Shown here: one piece after another, positions 50,884-60,090 of the stretch | How positions within the stretch are numbered: the stretch's first letter is position 1 | Layout of the letters: every line of letters starts with the position of its first letter | Source: Natrinema marinum | Lineage (GTDB): Archaea > Halobacteriota > Halobacteria > Halobacteriales > Natrialbaceae | NCBI RefSeq assembly: GCF_024296685.1 | Contig: NZ_CP100763.1 | Coordinates: 3,162,001 to 3,226,000, forward strand | Direction: 5' to 3' | Length of the DNA stretch: 64,000 nucleotides | Notes under the pieces: generated by a model | Seen by the model: the letters and a program-made list of their open reading frames with translations, nothing else | Told to the model about the DNA's origin: nothing | Databases searched by the model: none | Program-made: the position numbers and the translations under genes

Positions 50884-51978
50884 TTACTCTTCGAACCCGT
50901 CCTCGAACCGGAACGTCCCGTTGCGCTGGACCACTTCGCCGTCCACTTCGATGAACGAGTCCTCGCTCATATCCACGATCATGTCCACGTGGACCGCGGA
51001 GTCGTTGGCCTCGTTGCCCTCGCCGACGGTGTCGTCGTAGGCCCGGCCGACGGCCATGTGGACGGTATCGCCCATCTTCTCGTCGAACAGCATGTTGTAG
51101 GTGAACTGGTCGATGTCGCGGTTCATCCCGATGCCCAGTTCTCCGAGCCGGCGCGCGCCGTCGTCGGTGTTAAGCACTTCCGTCAGCACGGCTTCGTTCT
51201 TCGCGGCCGAATGCTGGACGACCTCGCCGCCCTCGAACTCGAGGAAGACGTCCGTGATCTCCCGGCCCTGGTGATAGAGCGGCATGTCGAACAGCACCTC
51301 GCCCTCGACGCTGTCGGGCTGGGGCGCGGTGAAAACCTCGCCGCCGGGCAGGTTGTGCTCGCCGTGGTCGTTCAGCGTCGGGTTGCCTGCGACGGACATC
51401 GTCACGTCGGTCGTGTCGCCGCTGACGATGCGGACCTCCTCGGCGGGGTCCATGATCTCGACCATGTGCTCCTGGTGGTTGCGCTGTTCCGCCCAGTCTT
51501 TGTTGACGGCGTCCCAGACGAAGTTCTCGTAGCCCTCCGTGCTCATCTCGGCGAGTTGCGCGTTCGCGGGCGCGGGGAACTGCGTGAGACACCACCGCTT
51601 CGAGAGCCGCTCCTCGAGGATGGGCCGGTGGGCCTGCTGGTGGGCCGCGCTGATCTCCGGATCGACGTCGCTGGTCTGGGTGACGTTGTCGCTGGCCCGG
51701 ATGGCGATGTAGACATCCGCGTTCTGAATCAACGCGAGTTCGTGTTCGGGCGTCTCGAACTCGCCGTCAGATGCCCGGAGATACGCGCGCTGACTGCGCT
51801 TTCCGGTTCGCTGGCTCGTCGTGACGGGGTTCGCGCCGTGGTCGCCGATCACTTCGTGGAGCGCGACGACCAGATCCTCGGCGACGGGGTGGGCGTCGAT
51901 GATGACGTTGTCGCCTTCCGCCAAGTCGACCGAGTGGTTCGCGATGATCTCCGCGTGCTCGCGAATGCGTGGGTCCAT
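50884..51978 (-). CDS. M29-family aminopeptidase
   Basis: A 364-aa metallopeptidase of the AmpS/PepS (M29) group, which removes N-terminal residues and binds two metals. Visible features: DPRIREHAEIIANHSVDLAE at the start, NADVYIAIRASDNVT, GELGIGMNRDI with the metal-binding Glu, DEKMGDTVHMAVGRAYDD and SAVHVDMIVDMSEDSFIEVD. Length is close to the family norm of about 370-410. It stands alone, and the repeat region lies at its 3' side. Confidence 0.88.
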   Translation of the reverse strand: MDPRIREHAEIIANHSVDLAEGDNVIIDAHPVAEDLVVALHEVIGDHGANPVTTSQRTGKRSQRAYLRASDGEFETPEHELALIQNADVYIAIRASDNVTQTSDVDPEISAAHQQAHRPILEERLSKRWCLTQFPAPANAQLAEMSTEGYENFVWDAVNKDWAEQRNHQEHMVEIMDPAEEVRIVSGDTTDVTMSVAGNPTLNDHGEHNLPGGEVFTAPQPDSVEGEVLFDMPLYHQGREITDVFLEFEGGEVVQHSAAKNEAVLTEVLNTDDGARRLGELGIGMNRDIDQFTYNMLFDEKMGDTVHMAVGRAYDDTVGEGNEANDSAVHVDMIVDMSEDSFIEVDGEVVQRNGTFRFEDGFEE

Positions 51979-52061
51979 GCCCCGCTATTGACCGGGGGAG
52001 GAAAAAACAATTCGTGATGAGGCATCGGGTGGGACTCGAGCGGTTCCCGTTCCGGCCTTTC

Positions 52062-53099
52062 TCAGTTGGCCGCCCATCCGTCTTCGTCGGTCTCGAACGG
52101 TTCGCGACCGCTACTCGAGGGCTCGTCATCCGAGAAGCGCTCGTCGCCGTCGTATTCCTGGAAAAACGACACCGTCGTCGCCGTCAGGAGGAGTGCGACC
52201 GGCGCCGAAATCCCCAGCGCGAACAGGAAACCGGGGACTCCGAGATTCACCAGCAGGGAGAGGACGAGCGAGACGGCGACCCCCGCGGCGAGGTGCCAGA
52301 GCGCGAAACGAAGCGGCGGTCCGCCGGCCCCCGTCAGCCGGACGGCGCGGCGGAACGCCTCGAGGAACGGGGCGTCGCTGACGACGAACAGGAATGGAAC
52401 GGGATAGAAGAGGTAGCCGACGAGCAGGAGGGCCGGGAACGCGAGCACGAGTCCGACCGGCCCCATCGCGACCGCCGGAATCAGTAGCAGGAAGCCGGCG
52501 AACGCGACCAGATTGTACAGAACGAACCGCGGAGCGTACGTCGTGACGCACGCGGGGACCGAGACGGGGTTGCCGCGGAGCAACCGATCGATACCACCGA
52601 CGTAGGCCGCCATCAATATGCCGCTGATCACCGCGTACGCGACGACCAGAAGCCCGATCCGGGCCCCCAACTCGACGCCGATCGCCTCGAGCGGGAGCTC
52701 GACGTTTTCGATCGGCGTCTGGATCGTCACGTCGGTGCCGAAACCGGAGCGTCGACGCGGCGTCGTCTCGGGCTGTACCGCACCGACCGTCGAATCGCCG
52801 ATTCGGCGCTCGTCACGGAACGGCACGGCCGGTGCGGGCGGATCGGTGAACGTCCACAGGCTCGAAAGCGGCGCCGGAAAGAGGAATTTGACGCCGACGG
52901 TGAACCCGCGGCCGGCGGAACCGACGGTTCGTCGGACCGCCTCGACGTTGAGCACTGTAACGAGTAGCGGGACGAGAGCGAGTATCCGGAGTTCGCCGAA
53001 CCGGTCGACGACGCGGTCGGCGTGCCACGAAAACGAGTGCGGTCGGTCGTCGTCCGACCCGTCGGTGGGCGGCGGAGAGCCGTCCGGAGCGGGAGCCAT
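52062..53099 (-). CDS. Multi-helix membrane protein of unknown function
   Basis: A 345-aa protein. The N-terminal 130 residues carry one hydrophobic segment (LRILALVPLLVTVLNVEAV) and a Pro/Arg-rich region. Five to six helices follow from about 145 (IGLLVVAYAVISGILMAAYV, FVLYNLVAFAGFLLLIPAVA, VGLVLAFPALLLVGYLFYPV, HLAAGVAVSLVLSLLVNLGV, LGISAPVALLLTATTVSFFQ), then an acidic tail. The segment FLEAFRRAVRLTG before the fifth helix resembles DUF975/GdpQ-type membrane proteins. Role unknown. Confidence 0.65.
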   Translation of the reverse strand: MAPAPDGSPPPTDGSDDDRPHSFSWHADRVVDRFGELRILALVPLLVTVLNVEAVRRTVGSAGRGFTVGVKFLFPAPLSSLWTFTDPPAPAVPFRDERRIGDSTVGAVQPETTPRRRSGFGTDVTIQTPIENVELPLEAIGVELGARIGLLVVAYAVISGILMAAYVGGIDRLLRGNPVSVPACVTTYAPRFVLYNLVAFAGFLLLIPAVAMGPVGLVLAFPALLLVGYLFYPVPFLFVVSDAPFLEAFRRAVRLTGAGGPPLRFALWHLAAGVAVSLVLSLLVNLGVPGFLFALGISAPVALLLTATTVSFFQEYDGDERFSDDEPSSSGREPFETDEDGWAAN

Positions 53100-53207
53100 A
53101 ATTCGCCGTACATGTATTGGGAAGATGAACGTTTCGATGAACGCGAACGTGTTCCTGTCGGTCGGCGATCGTTCGAAGCGAGACCGACGAGTGTGTGGAT
53201 CGTCTCC

Positions 53208-53357
53208 TTACCGCTCGCCGCCGCGCATCCCGTCGCGGAACTCGAGGACGGTCCGTCGCAAGAGGAGATAGAAGAAAAAGACCAGCGACAGCAGGATCAG
53301 GACGACCGCGATGATGACGGGATCGTCGGGGAGGAGACCGGTGATGAGGTCCAGCAT
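53208..53357 (-). CDS. 49-aa single-span membrane protein
   Basis: A short frame: MLDLITGLLPDDPVIIAVVL, then ILLSLVFFFYLLLRRTVLEF and RDGMRGGER. It has one strong transmembrane helix (about 14-34), an acidic outside and a basic inside end (positive-inside rule). It resembles a conserved haloarchaeal DUF7859-like microprotein. The ATG at 53357 and the lack of any other coding frame support it. Confidence 0.6.
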   Translation of the reverse strand: MLDLITGLLPDDPVIIAVVLILLSLVFFFYLLLRRTVLEFRDGMRGGER

Positions 53358-53753
53358 GTGCGCCGCGTACTCTGTCAGCGCGGTTAATCGTTTCGACCTC
53401 GAGTCGGTGAAATCGACCCCCGAACGCTAGCTACAATCGGCGTTTCAGCTAGCGCTGCGTATAACGTGGGTCCGTCCATAGGGTCTGGTAGGCCTCGATC
53501 GCACCCCTCCACCCACCATCTGCCGTCCGAGGACTGCCCTCGGGATCGGGGCCTGCCGCCCTCCCCTGTCGACCGCGCCGGTCCGTCCGTCGCCCCGCTC
53601 CCGTCTGACAGCCCGAATCCGACCGGGGCGACGGACCTCCCTCTGACATCCCGTCCGACTATCGTCCCCGCTGACGCTGTGTCGGTCTTACGGCGCGCCT
53701 CGTACCCGATAGTCGTCGTCGGTCCCGAATCCACGAGCGCCGCGAACCGCCCG
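53358..53753. other. Intergenic region, no gene seen
   Basis: 396 nt between the 49-aa membrane protein (starting here) and the end of the phosphoesterase gene. GC-rich, Pro/Ser/Arg-type frames only. No structure noted. Confidence 0.4.
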
Positions 53754-54275
53754 TCATGCCGTCGAAACCTCGAGCGTCTCGATCACCGTTCCGTCCGGCT
53801 CCCGAATCTCGCCCGTCAGCCCGCCGTCTCCCGCGTCCGTCGACTCGAGGACGGCGAATCCGGGCCGATTGCCGCGCGGATCGGCGTGGCTGCCGGGGTT
53901 CAACAGGGTCACGTCGTCGGTCTCGACGACCGTCGGCCGGTGGCTGTGACCGAAGACGACGATGTCGGCCGCGTGCGAGCGACCGAACATCGCCAGTCCC
54001 GTCTCGCCGCCGTCGCTCCGGTGTGTGACGGCGACCCGAACGCCGCCCGCCTCGACGACGCGGGCCGTCGGCAGCCGGTCGCGGACCGCTGCGCTGTCGG
54101 CGTTGCCGTGGACGGCGAACAACTGTTCGCACTCGTCCTGAAAGGCCTCGAGCGAACTTTCAGTCGTGAAATCGCCCGCGTGAACGACGGTGTCGGCGTC
54201 GCGGGCCGCGGTCAGGGCCTCCCCCTCGAGGTCGTGGCCGTCGGTGCTGTGAGTATCCGAGAAGATCGCGAGCAT
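53754..54275 (-). CDS. YfcE/MJ0936-type metallophosphoesterase
   Basis: A 173-aa dimetal phosphodiesterase: MLAIFSDTHSTDGHD (D-x-H), VVHAGDFT (GD), FAVHGNADSAAV (GN-x-D), and FGHSHRPTVV (GHSH) are all present and in order. Related enzymes hydrolyse bis-p-nitrophenyl phosphate; the natural substrate is usually unknown. The ATG at 54275 sets the motif at the usual distance; a longer extension to 54443 reaches into the promoter of the CDF gene and is rejected. Confidence 0.9.
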   Translation of the reverse strand: MLAIFSDTHSTDGHDLEGEALTAARDADTVVHAGDFTTESSLEAFQDECEQLFAVHGNADSAAVRDRLPTARVVEAGGVRVAVTHRSDGGETGLAMFGRSHAADIVVFGHSHRPTVVETDDVTLLNPGSHADPRGNRPGFAVLESTDAGDGGLTGEIREPDGTVIETLEVSTA

Positions 54276-54377
54276 AGTCGCGATTCGCCCGCTTCCGACA
54301 GGTCCCTTTCGGATCCGGTCACCGGGTGTCGACGGCGGCAGCAGGAACCGTGAGAGGCTGGCTCTAGAACCGCTTAC

Positions 54378-54386
54378 ACTTTTAGG
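54378..54386 (+). promoter_or_regulatory. TATA box of the CDF transporter gene
   Basis: ACTTTTAGG lies 24-32 nt ahead of the ATG at 54410, fitting a leaderless transcript. Confidence 0.5.
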
Positions 54387-54409
54387 GGGCCCCTTCGTAG
54401 TCGTCGCCG

Positions 54410-55357
54410 ATGGCCAGTAGCACCTCCGTCGTGCTCGCCGCACTGTTCGCGAACGGCGCGATCGCGGTTCTGAAGTTCGGCGGGTTTCTGTTGACGGGCA
54501 GTCCCGCGATGTTATCGGAGACGTATCACTCGGTGTCGGACACGGGCAATCAGGTCTTTCTCCTGATCGGGATCAAGTACGGCGCACAGGAGGCCAACCG
54601 GACCCACCCGTTCGGCCACGGGAAGGCGCAGTTTTTCTACAGCCTGCTGGTCAGCGTCATGCTCTTTGGCATCGCCGGCTGGGAGAGCGCCCGCCACGGG
54701 TACAATGCCCTGACCCACGGCGGCGTCCATCGCGTCAGCGAGGACGTCACGCTGCTCGGACAGACGTTCGATCCGGTTTACGTCAACTACGCAGTGTTGA
54801 TCGGTGCGATCCTCTTCGAATCCTACGCGCTCTGGAAGGCCTATCAGGGGATGAGCCGCCAGATGGACGAGTACGGCTGGTCGACCTTTCGCGAAGCCTT
54901 CAAGAAAACGAGCGACGTGACGACGCTGACCGCGCTCACCGAGGACACGATCGCGCTCTCAGGTGCGGCGATCGCCCTGTTCGGCATTTACCTGAGTCGA
55001 GTCACCGGAAATCCGATGTACGACGCCGCCTCGGCGCTCATCATCGGGATCATGCTCATGGGCTTTGCCGTCGCCCTCGCCTGGGAGAACAAGCGGCTCA
55101 TCGTCGGCGAGAGCCTCCCGAAGGCCGACGAGGACGAACTGCGCGAGATCGTCGCGGGCTGGGACGGCGTCACCGAACTCGTCGACTTCCGGACCGTCTA
55201 CTTCGGCGCCGAGGAACTGCTCGTCACGGCCGATGTCGCGTTCGAACCGGACCTCGACGCCGATACGATCGACGAGCGCATCACCGGCCTCGAGCGAGCG
55301 TTGAAAGACCACGATAGTCAGGTCAACCGGATCTACATCGAACCACAGACGAACTGA
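54410..55357 (+). CDS. Cation diffusion facilitator transporter
   Basis: A 315-aa membrane protein with six predicted helices and a C-terminal cytoplasmic domain (about 205-315). TM2 shows the metal ligands in SETYHSVSDTGNQVFLL; the loop HPFGHGKAQFFYSLL is characteristic. TM5 has ALTEDTIALSGAAIALFG, where the usual H-x3-D is replaced, as in the ZnT9-like branch, so the ion (Zn, Mn or Fe) is uncertain. It exports divalent cations in exchange for protons. No metal regulator is adjacent. Confidence 0.88.
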   Translation: MASSTSVVLAALFANGAIAVLKFGGFLLTGSPAMLSETYHSVSDTGNQVFLLIGIKYGAQEANRTHPFGHGKAQFFYSLLVSVMLFGIAGWESARHGYNALTHGGVHRVSEDVTLLGQTFDPVYVNYAVLIGAILFESYALWKAYQGMSRQMDEYGWSTFREAFKKTSDVTTLTALTEDTIALSGAAIALFGIYLSRVTGNPMYDAASALIIGIMLMGFAVALAWENKRLIVGESLPKADEDELREIVAGWDGVTELVDFRTVYFGAEELLVTADVAFEPDLDADTIDERITGLERALKDHDSQVNRIYIEPQTN

Positions 55358-55369
55358 TAGCGACCCGCG

Positions 55370-55777
55370 TCACTCGCTCGAGTCGTCCCCCTCCTCGTAC
55401 GCCGCGACGATCGTCGACCCTGGCGGCCGATCGTTCAACACCGCCGTCACCGTCGTCTCCTCGAGGTCCACCGTCGAGTGTAGCGGGTCCCATCCCTCGT
55501 CCGTTTCGACGGCGACCGTCACATCGGTCGGACTCGCCCCTGGCGGCAGCTTCGAGGGATCGTAGACGAGCGCGATCCGAACCGCTTCGACCGCTTTCAG
55601 GTCCTCACAGGCGACGAGGTCGACCGGCTCCGCGAGGCTATCCGCCGACGGCTCGCTGACGCTCTTCTCGAGGCCGAACCCGTCCGGGACGACGCCGGCG
55701 ACGAGATCGACGCGGGCTCCAGCGCTCTCGAGCGTGTATTCGGCGACGTTACTGGAATCGTATCCGGGAATAGCCAT
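55370..55777 (-). CDS. Uncharacterised small beta-rich protein
   Basis: A 135-aa acidic protein (MAIPGYDSSNVAEYTLESAG, EAVRIALVYDPSKLPPGASP, DVTVAVETDEGWDPLHSTVD, VLNDRPPGSTIVAAYEEGDD). Alternation of charged and hydrophobic residues suggests a beta-sandwich of the kind seen in PGF-CTERM or other surface modules, but no signal peptide is seen. An upstream GTG at 55801 is also possible. I do not know the family. Confidence 0.5.
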   Translation of the reverse strand: MAIPGYDSSNVAEYTLESAGARVDLVAGVVPDGFGLEKSVSEPSADSLAEPVDLVACEDLKAVEAVRIALVYDPSKLPPGASPTDVTVAVETDEGWDPLHSTVDLEETTVTAVLNDRPPGSTIVAAYEEGDDSSE

Positions 55778-55880
55778 ACCGGGGGCAGGGACTCGAGACA
55801 CATGGCCCTGTACCGCGCGCTCGCCGGCCGGTGATAATCGTCTCCCGCGGTCGTCTACCGAGGACGACCGAATCGAGACG

Positions 55881-55890
55881 AATCCTTTTA
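55881..55890 (+). promoter_or_regulatory. TATA box of the XPD-like helicase gene
   Basis: AATCCTTTTA lies 26-35 nt ahead of the GTG start at 55916, fitting a leaderless transcript. Confidence 0.45.
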
Positions 55891-55915
55891 TCGCAGCGCG
55901 AACCTATCACGTACT

Positions 55916-58087
55916 GTGTCCGAGACAGCCGGGTACATGCGCTTTTTTCCGTACGACCAGCCGTACGAGAACCAGCGCGAGGCGATGGACCGCATCCACA
56001 ACTCCCTCACCCGCGGCCAGAACGTGCTCTTTGAGGGGGCCTGTGGGACCGGCAAGACCCTCTCCTCGCTGGTGCCCGCCCTCGAGGTGGCCCGCGAACA
56101 GGACAAGACGGTCGTCATCACGACCAACGTCCACCAGCAGATGCGCCAGTTCGTCGCCGAAGCCCGCGCGATCACGCGCGAAGAAACCATCCGCGCCATC
56201 GTGTTCAAGGGGAAATCCTCGATGTGTCACATCGATGTCGGCTACGAGGAGTGTCAGACCCTGCGGGACAACACCCGCGCCGTCGTCGACGCCGAGCGCG
56301 ACCGCGACCAACTCGAGCGCCGCCAGCGCGAACTCTTAGCCGAGAGTCAGGAGGGCGACGGCAGCGCCGCCGACGCCCGCTCGGCGGTGATGGAGGAACT
56401 CGAGAGCATCGAGGACCGACTCGCGGATCTCGAGGAGCAGAACGTCTGTGACTACTACCGGAACAACCTGACCGAAGACACGGACGACTTTTTCGCGTGG
56501 CTCTTCGAGGACGTGCGCACGCCCGACGAGATTTACGAGTACGCCGAGAATCAGCACTTCTGCGGGTACGAACTCTTAAAGGAGGGGATCGAAGGGGTCG
56601 ATCTGGTCGTCTGTAACTACCATCACTTGCTGGATTCGACCATCCGGGAGCAGTTCTTCCGCTGGCTGGGCCGCGACCCCGACGACGTGATCGCCGTCTT
56701 CGACGAGGCCCACAACGTCGAGGACGCCGCCCGCGAGCACGCGACCCGGACCTGTTCCGAGCGCACGTTCGACGCCGCGCTGGACGAGTTGGCCGACACG
56801 GACGACCCGCGCTCTGAGGACGCCGCGAACGTCCTCTCGGCCTTTCACCGCGCGCTCGTCGAGAGCTACGAGGACTCCTTCGGCTTCGGCGACCGGGAAT
56901 CGATCGGCGAGAACTGGGCGGACGTGCCCATCACCAACGACGACCGCAAGGACGATCTCACGCTCGAGTTCCTCCAGCGCTACTCGGGACGCGGCATCGA
57001 GGACGACCTCGAGGCCGCGATGAAACTCGGCCAGGAACTCGACGAGGAGTACGAGGAGGCCTATCGAGAGGGCGAGACCGCGACCCGGACGGAGTGTCAG
57101 ACCCTACAGGCCGCTGGCTTCGTCAGCGCGTGGATGAACGAGGGCTCGAAGGAGGGGCTCTACCCGGTCGTCTCCGTCACGCGCGATGCCGGCACCGACG
57201 AGATCTACGGCCGCGCGGAACTGTACTCCTGTCTGCCTCGACAGGTGACCGGGCAACTGTTCGACGAGATCTACGCGACCGTCCTCATGAGCGCAACGTT
57301 ACAGCCCTTCGACGTCACCGAGGACGTGCTGGGGCTCGAGGACGCGGTCACGATGGCCTACGGGCTCCAGTTCCCCGCGGAGAACCGCCGGACGTACGCC
57401 GTCGAGACCCCGCCGCTGTTCTCCTCTGACCGCGACGACCCCGCGGTGCAGGACGAGGTGACGGAAGCGATCCGCGACGCCGTTCGGATGACGCCCGGCA
57501 ACACGCTCGCTTTCTTCCCCAACTACGGCGAGGCCGGCCGGTACGCAGACCGGCTCGAGCGCCGCGGCGAGACGACGGTCTATCTGGACGAACCGGGCAA
57601 ATCCGTCGAGGAGCTTCGACAAGAGTTCGTCGCCGACGACGACGCGGTCCTCTGTACCTCGCTGTGGGGGACCCTCGCGGAGGGCGTGAGCTTCGACGGC
57701 GACGACGCCCACACGGTGCTGGTCGTCGGCGTCCCCTACCCCCACCTCGACGATCGGGCCGAGGCGGTCCAGGAGGCCTACGACGTGGCCTTCGAGGGCA
57801 CCGACACCGGCTGGCGCTACGCCGTCGAGATCCCGACGGTCCGCAAGACCAGACAGGCGCTCGGCCGCGTCATCCGATCGCCCGAAGACGTCGGCGTCCG
57901 CGCGCTGCTCGATCGGCGCTACTCGCGCTCCGCGAAGTCAGATCTCGGGAAGTACAGCGTCAACGGTACCTTCCCCCACGAGGAGCGCGAGGAACTGATC
58001 GATATCGGCCCGGACAAGCTCAAGTTCGCGATGCGCAACTTCTACGGCGATCACGATGCGTACGACGGCGAGCCGCCGGCACCCTGA
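55916..58087 (+). CDS. XPD/Rad3-family ATP-dependent DNA helicase
   Basis: A 723-aa superfamily 2 helicase. Walker A: LFEGACGTGKTLSSL; the XPD-type 4Fe-4S domain has four candidate Cys (SSMCHIDVGYEECQTL, EEQNVCDYY, NQHFCGYELL); DEAH box VIAVFDEAHNVEDAAREHAT; motif V/VI region TSLWGTLAEGVSFDGDD and VRKTRQALGRVIRSPEDVGV. It would unwind DNA 5' to 3' during repair. A coiled insert lies near residues 120-165. The start is a GTG at 55916, the first codon giving MSETAGYMRFFPYDQPYENQ. Confidence 0.92.
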   Translation: MSETAGYMRFFPYDQPYENQREAMDRIHNSLTRGQNVLFEGACGTGKTLSSLVPALEVAREQDKTVVITTNVHQQMRQFVAEARAITREETIRAIVFKGKSSMCHIDVGYEECQTLRDNTRAVVDAERDRDQLERRQRELLAESQEGDGSAADARSAVMEELESIEDRLADLEEQNVCDYYRNNLTEDTDDFFAWLFEDVRTPDEIYEYAENQHFCGYELLKEGIEGVDLVVCNYHHLLDSTIREQFFRWLGRDPDDVIAVFDEAHNVEDAAREHATRTCSERTFDAALDELADTDDPRSEDAANVLSAFHRALVESYEDSFGFGDRESIGENWADVPITNDDRKDDLTLEFLQRYSGRGIEDDLEAAMKLGQELDEEYEEAYREGETATRTECQTLQAAGFVSAWMNEGSKEGLYPVVSVTRDAGTDEIYGRAELYSCLPRQVTGQLFDEIYATVLMSATLQPFDVTEDVLGLEDAVTMAYGLQFPAENRRTYAVETPPLFSSDRDDPAVQDEVTEAIRDAVRMTPGNTLAFFPNYGEAGRYADRLERRGETTVYLDEPGKSVEELRQEFVADDDAVLCTSLWGTLAEGVSFDGDDAHTVLVVGVPYPHLDDRAEAVQEAYDVAFEGTDTGWRYAVEIPTVRKTRQALGRVIRSPEDVGVRALLDRRYSRSAKSDLGKYSVNGTFPHEEREELIDIGPDKLKFAMRNFYGDHDAYDGEPPAP

Positions 58088-58113
58088 CCGGTTCGATTCC
58101 GTTCGGACAGCGA

Positions 58114-58614
58114 TCAGGACGGCAGCGACACCCGACTCACCGGCAGCTTGTACGTCCCGTCCCAGAACTCGAGTTCGCTGACCGTCCACCCAACCGATTC
58201 GACCTCGCGGTCGGCCAGCCGTTTCGCCGTCTCTACGTCGCCGCCGCGGGCCAGCGTCACGTGGGGGACGTAGTCGCCGCCCTCGAGTCCCTCGACGGTC
58301 CCGAAGGCCTCGGTGAGGTCGGCGTGGATCCCCTCGAGTCCGGGGCTCTCGACGGCCAGATAGACGACCGGCGCGGAGCCGAGCGGCGGGTCCGCGAAGT
58401 AGTCGATGCCCGTGATTTCGGCTTCGACGGCGGGGGCGCCCTCGAGCGCGCGGTGGGCGCGGTGCTGGAGTTGTGCGACGTGGTCGGCTTCGCCCAGCCG
58501 TTTGAGCAGACACGAGTGATCCTCGCGGACGGTCTCGAACCCGACGAGGTCGGGGTAGAGCCGGTCCGCGAGCCGGCGGACGCGACCGGGGACCGGAACG
58601 TTGACGCTGTACAC
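58114..58614 (-). CDS. 2H phosphoesterase (LigT-like) with altered first motif
   Basis: A 166-aa member of the 2'-5' RNA ligase/2H family. The second motif is intact (PHVTLARGG) but the first reads HSCL at H33 instead of H-x-T/S-x, losing the Thr/Ser next to the catalytic His. It starts MYSVNVPVPGRVRRLADRLY. Length is 19 aa shorter than ThpR at 17409. It may act on a different cyclic phosphate or have reduced activity. It is convergent with the helicase gene. Confidence 0.75.
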   Translation of the reverse strand: MYSVNVPVPGRVRRLADRLYPDLVGFETVREDHSCLLKRLGEADHVAQLQHRAHRALEGAPAVEAEITGIDYFADPPLGSAPVVYLAVESPGLEGIHADLTEAFGTVEGLEGGDYVPHVTLARGGDVETAKRLADREVESVGWTVSELEFWDGTYKLPVSRVSLPS

Positions 58615-58669
58615 GTGGCTTGATAGAGGGGCGCTGTGGCTATCAGTCTGGTGATCCCGTCCCTGCGTC

Positions 58670-58864
58670 TCAGAGCTGATCGAGCAGCCAGAGGACGATC
58701 AACGCCGCGATCGCGAGCTGCACGACGATGAAGAACGGCCCGAGCAGGCCCGCGATGCTTCCGATGATCGCCTCGACGATCTCGAGGACGAGTAGAACCC
58801 CGATCAGTCCGAGCACGATCTTCAGCAGCGTTTCGACCTCGAGTTCGCCGCGGTCGTCTCTCAT
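58670..58864 (-). CDS. 64-aa small membrane protein
   Basis: The protein has a charged N-terminus (MRDDRGELEVETLL) and two hydrophobic helices (KIVLGLIGVLLVLEIVEAII and LGPFFIVVQLAIAALIVLWL). It resembles a conserved haloarchaeal DUF7554-like microprotein. No role known. It is divergent from a membrane-anchored regulator gene. Confidence 0.65.
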   Translation of the reverse strand: MRDDRGELEVETLLKIVLGLIGVLLVLEIVEAIIGSIAGLLGPFFIVVQLAIAALIVLWLLDQL

Positions 58865-58950
58865 ACGTTCACCATCGGACGACTATGTGAAAAACAAACT
58901 GCCTCTCTCGTCGGAAAGACCTATTTAGACGGCCACGGCATGTCCGGGTA

Positions 58951-60090
58951 ATGGACGGGAAGGGGCTTCGGGCCCTGATATGGGTGCTCGTGGTGGTGTG
59001 TTCGTTCGTGTCCGTCCCGGCCTCGACCGCCGGCGTGGCGGACGCCGCCGGTCACCGAGCGGCGCTGCAGGCCGAGGACAACGGCAACGAGAGCATGGCG
59101 CTCGAGGATGCCGACACGATTCACATCGATGTCCTCATCGCCGAGAACGGGTCCGCGCTGATGACCGTCGACTATCAGTTCCGTCTCGATCAGGGGAACA
59201 ACTCCACGTCCCGGTGGGAGGAACTCCGACGCGATATCCAGTCGAATACGTCCACGCACGTCGCCGACGAGCGAGCGAAGTGGAACGCCACGCTCGTCGA
59301 AGGGGAAAACGTGACCGAACGGGACATGAACATCTCGAACGTCTCGATCACGACGGAGGTAGACAGCGCCCCACGAACGATCGGCCACGCCACGGTCACG
59401 TTCCAGTGGTCCAAGTTCGCGTTCGTTAACATCAACCGCATCGAGGCGGGCGCCGCGCTCTCGGGCTTCACGCTCGACGACGGCACGACCCTGCAGTTCC
59501 GCTGGCCGGAGGCGTACGGGATCTACCAGCACGAGGGGGAGCCGCAGGTCGACCCCGCGCCGAGCGATACGCCCGACGGGTCGGTCACTTGGCGCGGCGA
59601 CGAGACCTCGTTTACCGACAACCAGCCCCGAATCGTGTTGATGAAAAACGCCGGTGCGACGACCGACCCGAACGAATCGACCCAACCCGCGCAGGGGCCG
59701 ACGATGCCGTGGGCGATCGTCACCCTGGCGCTGGCCCTGCTCGCGACCGTCGGCGTCGTCGGCTGGCAGCTCGGTCGCCGCCGGAGAGACGGTCCGGCGC
59801 CGAGCGACGCCGGCACGGACGCCGTCCGACGGGCCGACGGCTCGAGCGACGCTGACTCGACCGCCACCACCGAGACCGAGCCCCCGCCGGAACTCCTGAG
59901 CAACGAAGAACGGGTGTTGCGCCTGCTCGAGGACCGCGGCGGCCGGATCAAGCAACAGGAGGTCGTCTCGGAACTGGCCTGGACCGAGGCCAAGACGAGC
60001 CAGGTCGTCGGCGACCTGCGCGAAGAAGACGAGATCGATGTCTTCCGGATCGGCCGGGAGAACGTCCTGACGCTGCCCGACGAGGAGTGA
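58951..60090 (+). CDS. Membrane-anchored winged-helix transcriptional regulator
   Basis: A 379-aa protein of a haloarchaeal type with an outer sensor. It starts with a signal helix (ALIWVLVVVCSFVSVPAST), then an extracellular beta domain of about 200 residues rich in Asn/Ser/Thr (many N-x-S/T sites, for example NGSAL and NVSIT), a transmembrane helix near 253-270 (MPWAIVTLALALLATVGVVG), a basic/acidic linker, and a C-terminal MarR-like winged helix (LLSNEERVLRLLEDRGGRIK, VVSELAWTEAKTSQVVGDLR). It could sense an external cue and act directly on DNA. CTATTTAGA lies 22-31 nt ahead. Confidence 0.8.
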   Translation: MDGKGLRALIWVLVVVCSFVSVPASTAGVADAAGHRAALQAEDNGNESMALEDADTIHIDVLIAENGSALMTVDYQFRLDQGNNSTSRWEELRRDIQSNTSTHVADERAKWNATLVEGENVTERDMNISNVSITTEVDSAPRTIGHATVTFQWSKFAFVNINRIEAGAALSGFTLDDGTTLQFRWPEAYGIYQHEGEPQVDPAPSDTPDGSVTWRGDETSFTDNQPRIVLMKNAGATTDPNESTQPAQGPTMPWAIVTLALALLATVGVVGWQLGRRRRDGPAPSDAGTDAVRRADGSSDADSTATTETEPPPELLSNEERVLRLLEDRGGRIKQQEVVSELAWTEAKTSQVVGDLREEDEIDVFRIGRENVLTLPDEE

